Source of the DNA: Taxillus chinensis
Lineage: Eukaryota; Streptophyta; Magnoliopsida; Santalales; Loranthaceae
Length of the DNA: 64,000 nt
Assembly: GCA_023512835.1 (NCBI GenBank)
Contig: CM042084.1
Location: 44,563,609-44,627,608 of the forward strand
Direction of reading: 5' to 3'
Below the pieces are notes generated by a model, which made no database searches, was not told where the DNA came from, and worked only from the letters and a program-made list of their open reading frames with translations. This document shows, piece by piece, positions 1 through 9,611 of this stretch. Numbering within the stretch: position 1 is the first letter of the stretch; every line of letters begins with the position of its first letter. The translations under genes were made by a program, and so were the position numbers.

Positions 1-978
1 TTAATTTTTCCACCTGTTTTGTCGAGCTTCAAACTTAGCATTTAGCATTGTGGAATTATCCACCTCAATTAAACCAGGTTTCTTCACAACCTACTCTCCT
101 AGAGGGCCACCGAGCTTGCTCTTTTGTCGGTTCCTCTATAATCTCTTTAGCTTCTTCTCAGTCTTGGCTGTCGAGCACCTCTCTGCCGTAGCATTTACTA
201 TGTATTGGGACATTTCAATAAGTAACCAATCTTCAATAAGTAACCAATCTTCTAAGCCATGATTGGGACATTTTCTATGCAATTCCCTGAATCTATTCCA
301 TGCCTCACCAAGTGTTTCTCTAGTGGCTTGGGTAAAAGCGATGATGTTGTTTCTCAACTTCACTGTTCTTCCTCTTGGGAAATATTTAGTGAGAAATTCC
401 TAGGCACAATCTACCCATCTTGGTGAAATGTCCTTCCGAAAAGAATTGAACCAGATCAAAGCATCCTCCTTTAAAGACCAAGGGAATAATTCCAATCTGA
501 TAAAATCCTCCGGCACTCCTTGTCTTCTCATTGTTCTGCATATCTGCACAAATTTGGCTAAATGGTGATGAGGATCTTCCAAAGGTGTCCCCCCAAAACC
601 GCTTCGCACTACTAAGTTAATGAGCCGTGGAGAGAACTCAAAGTTTTCTCTCAAAAGAGGTGGTGGATAGATAGGATTTCGATATCGAAATGTCAGGGAG
701 TATGATGCTCCCTAACCGGCCTAAGATCTGATCCATTATTTTCCTGCTGCTTTGTTCTTTCGTTGTTCCTCCATAATCGAACAAGACTGAAAACTTTCTT
801 CTTCCCAACACAAGTTCCAGAAATCAAACTCCTGGATTACTCCAAAATCCAGGAGCAGATTTGATTCTTCTTCAATGCTTGCTGACTGTACACTCTTTTG
901 CTTCCTCAATCTAGCAAAGAATGTACGCTTCGGCTCAGGATCAAACAAATCTTCAAACGTTGATGAACGCTTGCTCAT
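1..978 (-). pseudogene. Athila/Tat-type gag remnant (E1)
   Basis: Gag of a Ty3/gypsy element, the structural protein that would form the virus-like particle. The reading frame starts at the ATG at 978-976 (peptide MSKRSSTFEDLFDPE) and stays in one frame to the window edge. It is cut by stops at 738-736, two more between 735 and 655, and one just before 400. Visible gag motifs are the block around 655-540 (NFEFSPRLI, LEDPHHHLAKF), SLKEDALIWFNS (about 480-440) and GEAWNRFRELHRKCPNHGLEDW (about 310-245), all typical of the plant retrotransposon gag domain. An 18-bp tandem duplication at about 217-252 repeats the peptide EDWLLI. The PBS and LTR lie upstream in the correct order. The protein is dead as written; the C-terminus lies outside the window. 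Confidence 0.8.
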
Positions 979-1103
979 TCATTCGCACTTGTAGAAAACA
1001 ACAATGAACACATACCTAGCATAATACCGCACACGGAGTTTGGTAATTACAATAAGTATGCTTCCACACTCAATCACAAAATGCACTTTCAACTTTGTTA
1101 CTT

Positions 1104-1121
1104 TACCCGCCAACGGCGCCA
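1104..1121 (-). other. Primer-binding site, tRNA-Asp type (E1)
   Basis: On the minus strand this reads TGGCGCCGTTGGCGGGTA, close to the tRNA-Asp-complementary PBS used by plant Athila/Tat elements. It lies between the gag ATG (978) and the inferred LTR end at 1128, as expected for minus-strand priming. Confidence 0.75.
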
Positions 1122-1127
1122 AAAACT

Positions 1128-2350
1128 TGTTAGCAATTCCAAGCGTATGGATCGTTACAAGTAATAAAGTGGACTCAAAGTCCGGATGTCGAACCCACAG
1201 GGAAGGTGATCAAGTAAAAAGCTCATTTTGTAAATCCATGATATATTTGAAGTTGGTTTTGTATCATTAGCAATTTGAATGTTGTAATTTAAATAAACGA
1301 AGCAATGTAAACGATCTTATGGGAGAAAATAGGGATTTGGATTTCATTCAATGTAATTAATTAATCTCTTGTTCGTAAGGCATATTAATTCAAACTTTCC
1401 CCTTTTGTTTAAAACCCAACACCTTTGCATGTACTAGCCTCTTTCAAGTGATCTAGCCATGTGAATATCCTAGCTTGGGGGACGGGCAACCCATTATGTG
1501 CTTAAGTTGTTTGAGTGTAGATTGGCATCACACCAACCCTAACTAGGTTACAAACAAGATTACTGGCTTTCGCAAATTATAATCTTAGCAACTCAAGTCT
1601 CTTAACTATCCGGTTATCAATGTCTTCTTTCGATCCATAATTGATTAACCTTATACAAGATTTAAGGTGGCCGAACTTAAATCTGACATGCTAACTTAAA
1701 AGACTTGATAAACATAACAGGGAATTTCAAATTAACTAGCCAAAAGAAAAGGAATTAAAAACTTGCATCAAATCCATCCTCCTCCCATGGAGGTTTAAGC
1801 TACCGTAGCAAATAAGAAAACCATTGTTCTAACTATGAGAACCCAATACACTCCTCTCTCTCTCCCAAAATGAATGATACCCAAAAATTACATGAAAAAT
1901 CCCTTTTGTCTTACAATTCGGACATAACCGCTCTCCTAACCGTTAACCGTTCCATCTATTAATTCAAACTCGTTTCCCTCTCAAAAAGGTTGATGGAGCG
2001 TCGTCGATCCTTTAATGAAGGATTACGGGTTGTACATGTGGCATCTATGAGAGTTCGTTGATCAGCGGGGTACGTTGTGCGAAAACGCCCGCGGTCAAGT
2101 CATTTGGTCAACTCAATTTCAAATGACCAAGCTCTCGGGAGCTTTTGGTCAACTCAATTGGCCCCGTCATTTCTTTTTGGTCATTTCAAATTTGAAATGA
2201 CCGCAGTCTGATTGTCCCTTGCTCCTTCCTTCTTCATTTGGACCTTGTGCTTGACCTATTTTCCATTCAAAGACAAGAAAAAACACCACAAAAGGATCTA
2301 CTCGCTACTATGTTAAGAGGGTTAGTTCATTAATTAATCAAATACATCAA
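1128..2350 (-). repeat. 5' LTR of E1 (outer end uncertain)
   Basis: Non-coding stretch adjoining the PBS. The inner end (TGT at 1128 on the plus strand, so ...ACA on the element strand) is preceded by the phrase CCCTGTGGGTTCGAC (element strand, near 1205-1190), which also occurs near the LTR end of E7. The outer end is a guess: composition changes and E2 sequence begins by about 2400. The region holds a short CT-rich run (1853-1866) and a perfect 24-bp palindrome (2179-2202). I see no gene in it. Confidence 0.5.
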
Positions 2351-2399
2351 AATGAAGTTAAAATTGTAATCTTTTCTAATAAATTCTCCTTCATTTGAC

Positions 2400-3172
2400 A
2401 CTAAAATAAGTTGAAAAACCCCCCCCTAACACATGTATATCAAGAAAAAAAGGAGAGAAAAAAAAGAGGAGTTTTGTTTTCATTTTTGTGGATGACATCA
2501 TCACACATAGCACCTATGCATTTAGTTGTTCGTTTTAATTTTCATTATTTCTCAAAACAAAAAAAACATTTTAAAAAAAAAAGAAAAAAGAAAAGTGTGT
2601 TTTCTAAACAAACAAACAAAAAAAAGTTTAAAAAAGAGAAAGAGTTTTCCAAACAAACAAACAAGGAAAAAGTGTTAAAAATGTTTTTACTAGTTCATAG
2701 ATCTTACACTTGGCTTTTTCTTCTACCATTTCTTGTTACCCTTAGCACCGTTATAACATTTAGTTTAAATACTAGTATAGGACTTAGAAATAAAATCATT
2801 CAACTTTCTTTAGACTTTTAAATAACTTAGATTTAATTTTGAACTTTAACAAAGAATTTAAGAGGAAAAAGCATTAGGATATTCCTTTAGAGACTTAGGT
2901 TAAATTAGACTTAATTTCAACCTTAACAAAAAACTTTGAAAAATAAAAATAGTAGAACTTTAGGCCATAGAAAATTTTAATTTTGTCATGGACTAGTCAA
3001 TTTTAAGCAAACAGTTAAAACAAGTTAGAAACCTCCAAACTTTAAGATAGGTACCAAAAGGGCATTGTGAGGGTGTTAATCCTTCCCTACTCATAACCAA
3101 CTCCCGAACCCATCCCCAGCGACATAGATTAATTTCCTTTTAGGTGACTAATTGCACCCTAAAAACGATTGG
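2400..3172 (+). repeat. 3' part of a Tat/Ogre-type LTR (E2)
   Basis: AT-rich non-coding DNA with long A-runs (2565-2640). The last about 110 bp (ACTCATAACCAACTCCCGAA near 3088, then TTTCCTTTTAGG, then GATTGGTGGCGACT) match the conserved LTR end and PBS layout of plant Tat/Ogre elements as I know it. The upstream limit is not visible. The long open frame at 2411-2821 is a low-complexity lysine-rich artefact. Confidence 0.5.
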
Positions 3173-3182
3173 TGGCGACTCT
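3173..3182 (+). other. PBS and leader of E2 (tRNA-Arg type)
   Basis: TGGCGACTCT begins a match to the tRNA-Arg PBS of Ogre/Tat elements. The leader continues (AATGAAAGTTTGAGGGAACC) to 3225, where E3 is inserted. The host sequence resumes at 11795 (CCCAAAAGTGGTTTTCC). No E2 gag follows; E2 is truncated by E4. Confidence 0.5.
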
Positions 3183-3220
3183 ATTTTTTCATCACCATTC
3201 GAATGAAAGTTTGAGGGAAC

Positions 3221-3225
3221 CGCAC
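3221..3225. repeat. Target-site duplication, left copy (E3)
   Basis: CGCAC immediately before the TG of the 5' LTR; identical to 11790-11794 after the 3' LTR. This is the 5-bp duplication produced by Ty3/gypsy integrase. Confidence 0.93.
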
Positions 3226-3336
3226 TGTAATGACCCGTGTGTAAGAAGTTAACCACAAACACCTTGGATGTTGGTGCACAAGTTTGAGGTAAGAGATGAG
3301 CCCAAGAGGGGACCCTTGGGAGGTGCATGTGACAAG

Positions 3337-3885
3337 TGATAACGTACCTTTATGCCCTAGGTAGATGCTATGCGTATACAGGCGCTTTTAAGCTTTTTGG
3401 CTGATCTTGGAGCTCACTTTTGATAGGGTAGATGGCCTCAATTAATTGGCGTGCAAGAACAAAAGTTTCTTAGAATGAGGTCCTCTACCTACCACAAAAA
3501 TTTCAGAGCATTTGGAGCTGCACGTGAATTCACCCATTTTACGTGCAAGCATATTTTTGCTTCTCAGACCTCTACAAGATACAAGGAGGCTTGGGGTGAA
3601 GTTTGAGTGCATTTGGAGCTGCACGCCAATTGGGGAATTGGCGTTCAAATTGACGTGCGCAGATTTTTGCATGGTTGCCTTGGTTTTGTCATTCTAATCA
3701 TCTTTTCCCAAAGGACCATGTTGGAATTGTGACTATTTTGGTGTGTATGGATGTGGGAAGGTCATAGCTTGTTCCATCAAAACTACGTCATTTTGATGCT
3801 GGGATTCACTTAATCAAAACTACATCGTTTTGTTGTTGTGTTATCTATATAAGGAGGAGAACCCCTCTGTTTTAGGTTTAGGGTT
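3337..3885 (+). promoter_or_regulatory. LTR promoter block of E3
   Basis: Upstream part holds CACGTG-type inverted repeats (GCACGTGAATTCACCC at about 3519 and GCACGCCAATTGGGGAATTG at about 3622). Then come two near-palindromes with ACGT or ACAT cores (ATCAAAACTACGTCATTTTG at 3776 and a copy at about 3814), TATATAA at 3846-3852, and a telo-box-like TTTAGGTTTAGGG at about 3871-3883. Spacing fits a pol II promoter with its start near 3880. The same order recurs in the LTRs of E5 and E8. Confidence 0.7.
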
Positions 3886-4512
3886 CTCTTTAGGCTGCTG
3901 CGGCCGTCGTAAAGAGAGAGAGAGCTAGAGAGAGAGAAGGAAGGGGAGTTCTTTGGTTGCCTTGGGAGCATCTTGCGTGGGGAGGACGGCGTTTAGCGCG
4001 GGAGCAAGGAAGATCTGCTTTAAGGTAGGGGTTCTGTCTCACCTGATCTGTTCTGGGGTTAGGCCCTGTGTAGAGGATTTATAGAGCTTCTATTGTTATT
4101 GTTATACTATTTATATGTAAATTCATATAGGTGTGACCTCCTATATGAATGTTGGCCTTCAATGGCGGTTTTTGATGTTTTCTGGTGTTGGATGGTGAGT
4201 GCATATTAAGTGTTCGATAAAATGCCTGTGTGAATATGTCTGTGTGAATATGCCTAGTAGGTGTTTGATAATATGCCTGTGTGGCTGGGTTTGTGGGTTT
4301 GTGAATGTATGCTTGTTAAGCGTTAGGGTAAAATACCTGTGAGACTCTGCATGCCAGGTGTTTGATTTTATGCCTGATAGTCATGCGAACTAAGTGTTTG
4401 GTATTATGCCTGTGAAAGTGTGTATGCTACGTGTTTGGTTTAATGCCTGTGTGTGACCTTGTATGTTGTGTTTGTGGAACCCGGTGGTTGTGGAAGCCCG
4501 GGACTAGAATTA

Positions 4513-4930
4513 TTAGCTTTGTGTGGCTAAGCCTATATAGCCGTGGATATGTTAGCCCATGTGGCTAAGCCTATATGACCGTGGATATGTTAGCCCGTGT
4601 GGCTAAGCCTATATGGCCGTGGATATGTTAGCCCGTGTGGCTAAGCCTGAGAGGTTGTGGATATGTTAGCATTGTGTGGCTAAGCCTGAGTGATTGTGGA
4701 TATGTTAGCCCGTGTGGCTAAGCCTGAGTGGTCATGGATATGTTAGCCCGTGTGGCTAAGCCTATATGGCCGTGGATATGTTGGCCCGTGTGGCTAAGCC
4801 TGAGAGGTCAGGGATATGTTAGCCCGTGTGGCTAAGCCTGAGTGGTCATGGATATGTTAGCCCGTGTGGCTAAGCCTATATGGCCGTGGATATGTTAGCC
4901 CGTGTGGCTAAGCTTGTATGGTCGTGGATA
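4513..4930 (+). repeat. 38-bp minisatellite, 11 units (E3 5' LTR)
   Basis: Eleven tandem units of TTAGCCCGTGTGGCTAAGCC + TATATGGCCGTGGATATG. Each unit contains the short inverted repeat TTAGCC/GGCTAA. Three variants alternate (TATATGG, GAGAGG, GAGTGG) in the same order as in the 3' LTR, so the array was copied whole during reverse transcription. Confidence 0.93.
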
Positions 4931-5406
4931 GGTGTGTTCCGTGTGATTGTGGAATACAACCTATTTATATCTTATTGTCACTACACTGCACCTGTACACA
5001 CCCTCATGTAGACGCTAGGAGCATGGGATGGGTTGGGGAGACATGATCCCTACTGAGCTGTGGTTGCTCACCCCTCCCTCTATGTTGTGTTTTCTTTCGG
5101 GAACATACGGGCGTTAGGTGGGACCCCAAGGTGGAAGACCTTATTTACTTTACTTGTCTACCATTTATGTTATTTTTATGGGAATTGATGTAACCCCAGT
5201 GGGGATGGATTGAAAAGAGGATTTTGTTGTAATAAAGACTGTTTTGGATTGTGGATTGCTTTTATGAACTTTACTTTCTTGAATGTGTTGTGGATGTTTA
5301 AAATGTTATATTCGGGGTTTGCACCCTAACCCCTTTGCCCTCCGTGTGGGTACAAGGGGAGTCACGTACCGGTTTCCTCGGGTTGGAAATCCGGGGTGTG
5401 ACAATA

Positions 5407-5418
5407 TGGTATCAGAGC
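5407..5418 (+). other. PBS of E3, initiator-Met tRNA
   Basis: TGGTATCAGAGC, a perfect match to the usual initiator-methionine PBS of chromoviruses, 3 bp after the LTR end. Confidence 0.93.
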
Positions 5419-6120
5419 ATGGTCCAGTTGGCCTAGGGTAGTGGGCGGATCTGGTTATCTTGAGTCCTTTGGAGGAACCTGGAGGGACGTGCCTGATCAA
5501 CACGGTCCTCTTTGAGCCTCTACGGTGTACTTGGGGTAGGCCACTGAGGTAGGATTTGCATACATTGGCATTAGGGCACTAGTTGCATATGTTGTTCATG
5601 TGTGATTGTGTGAAAACTGTGATTAAGTTGTATATGCGGTAGGAAAGCATGAATAACGTGATAAAGTGTTAATCTGTGTAACTTTGATCTTTTGTGATAA
5701 TTTGAACATGAAAGCAAGGAAAAGAAATTGCGGAATTGAAACTGTGTGCTTGGAAACTTGTGGCTTCCGAACTCGTTAACAAAATAAAATAAAATAATAA
5801 TAATAAATAAATAAGTAAATAAATAAATACATTAAATTAAATATGTAATAATGTTGGTGTTCTGTGAATGATTGAGCATGTGATTTGTTTGGTATGGTGT
5901 GCAATAAACGAGGTTATGAGCAATGCGATAGAGTGTAAATTTGTATAGTTTGTGAAATGTGAACCTATGGACTTGTGTGGTAATAATGCGTGTTATAGCT
6001 TAAGTCGCTTAGTCGGTAGTGGTCTCGCGATTGTTGAGATCATTTAGTGTTAATCTGGAGCGCTACCTTTTCGCTTAACCAATGTTTCGGAAACTATAAG
6101 TCGTGCGACTATTGAGTTAA
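5419..6120 (+). other. Untranslated leader of E3
   Basis: Non-coding. The first about 180 bp match the leaders of E5 (about 24194-24010, reverse) and E8 (about 49742-49560, reverse). An AAAT/AAT microsatellite lies at about 5778-5830; its counterpart in E8 is at 49148-49200, so it predates both insertions. No gene seen. Confidence 0.8.
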
Positions 6121-6588
6121 CGAGAGGAGGCCGCGACCCAGGTTGGGCAAGTGAGAGAGCTGCGCAGTGAAGGTGATAGACTAATCACGGCAGAGGTTGG
6201 CGTCTTGAGCTCGATTATTCCAGAGGTGAGGGATGCGATTCGACAACCGATCGGGAGCGAGGTACGCCGAGAGCGTCGCCCCTCAACACTCCCGTTTGAG
6301 TCCTGTTTCTCAAAAGATTGCGCTTGTTGTGGACAACCGGGGCACTGGAACAGAGAGTGTGCCAAGAAGCGATACCGGTGTTACCTCTATGGAAAAGTAG
6401 GACGTCTTCTTACGGTCTGTTTTGGTAGGACCGGGAGTGATGCTAGGGGACCGGCTCGGCGAGCTAGGGGTAAAGCTCAACGCCGCATCCCGATTTGGAG
6501 GCAGGAGGACTACCTAGTGAGGCCAGGTGGAAGAGCAAGACAGAAATTCACCGGTGGTATCGTGCCCCTTTGGTGGGTTGTCGGTTGA
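6121..6588 (+). pseudogene. Mini-gag remnant with zinc knuckle (E3)
   Basis: An open frame that follows TAA at 6118-6120 and has no ATG near its beginning, so translation is doubtful. The N-terminal part (SIIPEVRDAIRQ, EVRRE) resembles the coiled N-terminus of the E5 gag. It then passes directly to a CCHC zinc knuckle, CACCGQPGHWNREC (about 6319-6360). A second knuckle (CYLYGKVGRLLTVC) has lost a Cys and the His. The capsid-type core of gag, present in E5 between these parts, is missing. E8 carries the same truncated arrangement in a broken frame, so the deletion is ancestral to the family. Confidence 0.75.
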
Positions 6589-9189
6589 GTCTCGTCCTGG
6601 TTTATGTGAGGCTGGGTGGACCCTATCATGTCCCGTTTGAGTTAGCATTTCGAATGGATGTGGGTGGTGACCTATTAGGAGATATATATTTATAACGCTT
6701 GGAAGAATAATGAGTAACTAATAAAAATATGGGTGTTGATTTTATAAGTGAGTGATATTCAATTTTGGCACATGTGGATAATCAAAGTAACCAAATCTTG
6801 TAGGCAACCTTTTTGCTAGTGGGAGGAAATTTAGACTGGCTAGCTAGTAGAGCTTGAGGTGTGAGGTAATGGCTTGTGGGTTGTTGTGTGACCCCTCCTT
6901 GGCAACCTTGAGTAATAGAAATGTGTTTTTATGCGGATAGAGGTATGTGTTGGAATACTACATGAAAGGAATATTCCTATGGTTACCTTTCCAAGTGTTG
7001 TGGTTGAAGGAGGAAAACACAACTAGTATAGTCTCCTTGGGTCCATGAGGTATTGACTTGTTGGCTAGGGTGGTCGTTGCTAGTTCTTGTTAGTGAATAT
7101 ATAGGTGTTATGGGTTCTCAGATGGCCAAGCAGTAGCCATGTGTCGTGCTTATGGTGTCTCGAAAACACCGAGTAATGTAAAATAGATATGTTGTGAAAC
7201 CAGTTTGTGCATGCGCATATTATGTGCGGTGTGGGATGAAGAGGGGTGTTATGTGTAATGTTGATGTTATTCCTTGTCACGTGTGATGGCATGCTAAGTT
7301 AAAGTGTGAAAGTATTGATGAGTTGTGATTCACGAGAATGGAGTCGGATGTGAGTTTTGCTTGTAAGGGGTATTAGTCTTTACTCCTTTGGGGGGAGATT
7401 TGTGTCCTGCGGCTATTATGGGGTCTTCATGCAACATATATTCTTCTTGAAAGTCTTTCGTGTGCGTTTCTATGCGGTAAGTGTGGTGGTCCACGCCATC
7501 AAAGTGTTGGTGTGTTTGGGAGCTGCGTGAATGTCCCGAATTAGGAGTTTGCATGTCTTGTTTCCTGTGCCTACCCAAAGGAATTGCAATGACCCTATTA
7601 AGCGCGGCTAGAGCCTTGTGTATTTCTTGGTTCATTTGAGTGTTTTGCTAGTGTGTTGAGATAAAACGTAATAGTTGATATAGCGGAGTTGGTGGGCCAT
7701 GAGGTGGGGTGTGTCTTGGAGGCAAGGGATTTTCTTGTGACATGTGAGTGGTGACACGAGAGGATTCCATTGTGGTCAAGTTGCAGATAGGAGAGTTTTC
7801 GGTGTGGGGAGAACTATGTTGTTCATAGCTACTCGGCGTCAAGGGATTCCTATCGCGTGGCGCGTCTCTCGACTTGGTAAGGCATTATCTCTTGGGGCGT
7901 ACGGTAAGCCTCGCCAGTGAAGGCCGTGTGGGACCTTGGTGGATCCTTATTTGACCGTGATCAAGGAGGTCGATTCTCAAAGTCGGTGACTAGTGATACC
8001 TTTGATAGTGGGTTCTGGTCTTACCATGGTTGTGTGTGTGGTGCCGCATTTACTATTTTTAGTGCATCCTTGGACTCCGTTGGGCGCCAGGTTGGTCCGA
8101 CCGAGTGGTTGAGGGCACACTCCATTCTCGTGTTGTTGTGTCCGGGCTTGTACTTCGTTCTGCGTCACCAATGGCGTTGGTTGGGTTTCAATGTTCCTTG
8201 TTTGAGTGAGGTGGTTTTCAGCTGTGATGCAGGTCTTCTTTGTGGTGATATCCCTGTGGGGGACTGTGATTGTGGTTTGTATAATGCTTTTCTCTTGTTT
8301 GTTCGTGTTTCCTTGTGACCTCTTTGTGTTTGTTGTCAGGGTAAGGTCAACATATGGAGTGTGGCTGCGTTGTAAATTGTTGGTGTCCGTTGACATCAAA
8401 TCTCGGTGGTGTCATTGTTAGGTATTTTACATTGTGGAGTGTTGGTCCTATTCGACACGAGTAGGCGTCTAACGCCGAGTACCCTGCTATGTCGATGTAG
8501 TGACTTCTCGTTCAATCATATGAATTCTAGCGAATGGATACTGCATGTATAGGCTTATGGTGTTGGCCTTGTTCGGTTGTTGGGGTCTTAGCGACTCTGT
8601 GGGAGGTTTCTCGACCTCACTGTTGTCGACTTGCTCACATGAGTTGTTGTCGGCACGCTAATTGGCCAAGCCCTAGTTCTTGTTGTGCTCATGGGTGTTA
8701 TGTGTTGCTTTGATCTTCTCGTGATGTTACTACTTGATTTCTCTTTTCGGGGACCAAAAGTCCAAAGGTGGGAAGGTTGTGAGGACACTCCCTGCGGATG
8801 AGTTTGTATGATGTTGGTGATCAGGCGGGGAACGTTAAACGTGTAGTAGTGTTTTGTTTGTGAGTTGTTCCTTGTGGTGGTGTTTATGGTGTGAGTTGCT
8901 CTATGACCTATGTGATTTGTTAAACGTGTTGGTGATGGGCGTATATGTCCGATACTTGTCGTGACATGTGAATACTTGTGACATGTGTCGGGTGAGGAGA
9001 ATAAGGGTTGTTTGTGAGATTAGAATATGTGTTTCCCTATCATATTGTGTTGTATTGGGTCTGTGGGTACGTGCCTTCATGTGTGTTATAGTGTGATATC
9101 TTCGATCGCGGGTATGTGAATGGTTGTGGGCGATGTGCATCAGCATGTGCGTTTTGGAAGGTGTGTTGTCTTTTAGAAGGCCGACACGT
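6589..9189 (+). other. Family-specific internal block of E3, function unknown
   Basis: About 2.6 kb where an autonomous element would carry pol. It is GT-rich on the element strand and has no RT, protease or integrase motif. The corresponding block of E8 (reverse complement, about 45251-48266) is clearly homologous; compare 8461-8540 with 45900-46000. Longest open frames are 7917-8318 (sense) and 7977-8399 (antisense). Their E8 counterparts are frameshifted and poorly conserved, so I do not call genes. It may be filler for RNA length or packaging, or captured DNA of unknown origin. Confidence 0.6.
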
Positions 9190-9266
9190 CCTGCAGAGGA
9201 GACATGGAATGTGAGTCCATGATGCGTGAGCAACACCCGGCGTTGTTCGAGGACGAACAACCTTAA
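9190..9266 (+). pseudogene. Residual C-terminus of chromodomain integrase (E3)
   Basis: The last codons before TAA at 9264-9266 read MREQHPALFEDEQP, nearly identical to the end of the E5 integrase (MREQHPDLFEDEQS). Upstream similarity fades within about 60 bp. This fixes the right-hand edge of the internal deletion and shows that E3 descends from a chromodomain-carrying element. Confidence 0.8.
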
Positions 9267-9598
9267 GAGTGGGAGGTGGTCGTTGGTGGTCTTGGCCAAG
9301 GGATAGTGATGTGTTTTCTTGTATTAGTTGTGTATGATTTGGTGTATTTGTTTTGTCTTTTAGACATGTGTTCATCATTGTGATGTGTTTTGTGATGTGT
9401 ATTTGTGACATGCGGATATGTGTTATATGCATTATTGTGATGCATGTGGTTATAGATTATGGTGGTACTTTGTTATGTGCCGTTATGTGCTATGCGCGGT
9501 GTATGACCCATTTGGGTGTTGTGGCTCGCCGTGTGGCAAATGGGTAACTTGTGTTTGTTTTCCTCGTATGTCATTTCTTTTCGAGGACGAAAAGTCTT

Positions 9599-9611
9599 AA
9601 GGGGGAGAGGA
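9599..9611 (+). other. Polypurine tract of E3
   Basis: AAGGGGGAGAGGA directly before the 3' LTR (TGTAATG at 9612). It is preceded by TTCGAGGACGAAAAGTCTT, an echo of the integrase C-terminus (peptide FEDEKS). Confidence 0.9.

Larger units (their letters stand above)
3226..5403 (+). repeat. 5' LTR of E3
   Basis: Starts TGTAATGACCC and ends GGGGTGTGACA. Order of contents: a 111-bp opening segment; a promoter block closely similar to the E7 LTR (from 3337); TATATAA at 3846-3852; a GA-rich leader; degenerate repeats around TGCCTGTGTG (4150-4470); an 11-unit 38-bp array; and a terminal segment shared with E5 and E8 (GGGTTTGCACCCTAACCCC...). It differs from the 3' LTR by scattered substitutions and small indels. 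Confidence 0.93.

Noticed and set aside
2411..2821. 136-codon plus-strand frame
   Set aside because: Lysine/phenylalanine low complexity from A-rich LTR DNA; no domain and no homologous frame elsewhere in the window.
4513..4930. Regular 38-bp repeats resembling a CRISPR array
   Set aside because: Units are directly adjacent with no unique spacers, lie inside LTRs and occur twice per element.
5407..5418. Possible tRNA gene fragments at the PBS sites
   Set aside because: Only 12-18 bp complementary to tRNA 3' ends; no cloverleaf around them. They are primer sites.
7917..8318. 133-codon sense frame in the internal block of E3
   Set aside because: The E8 counterpart keeps only short identical pieces (SLDSVGR) in disrupted frames, so coding is not supported.
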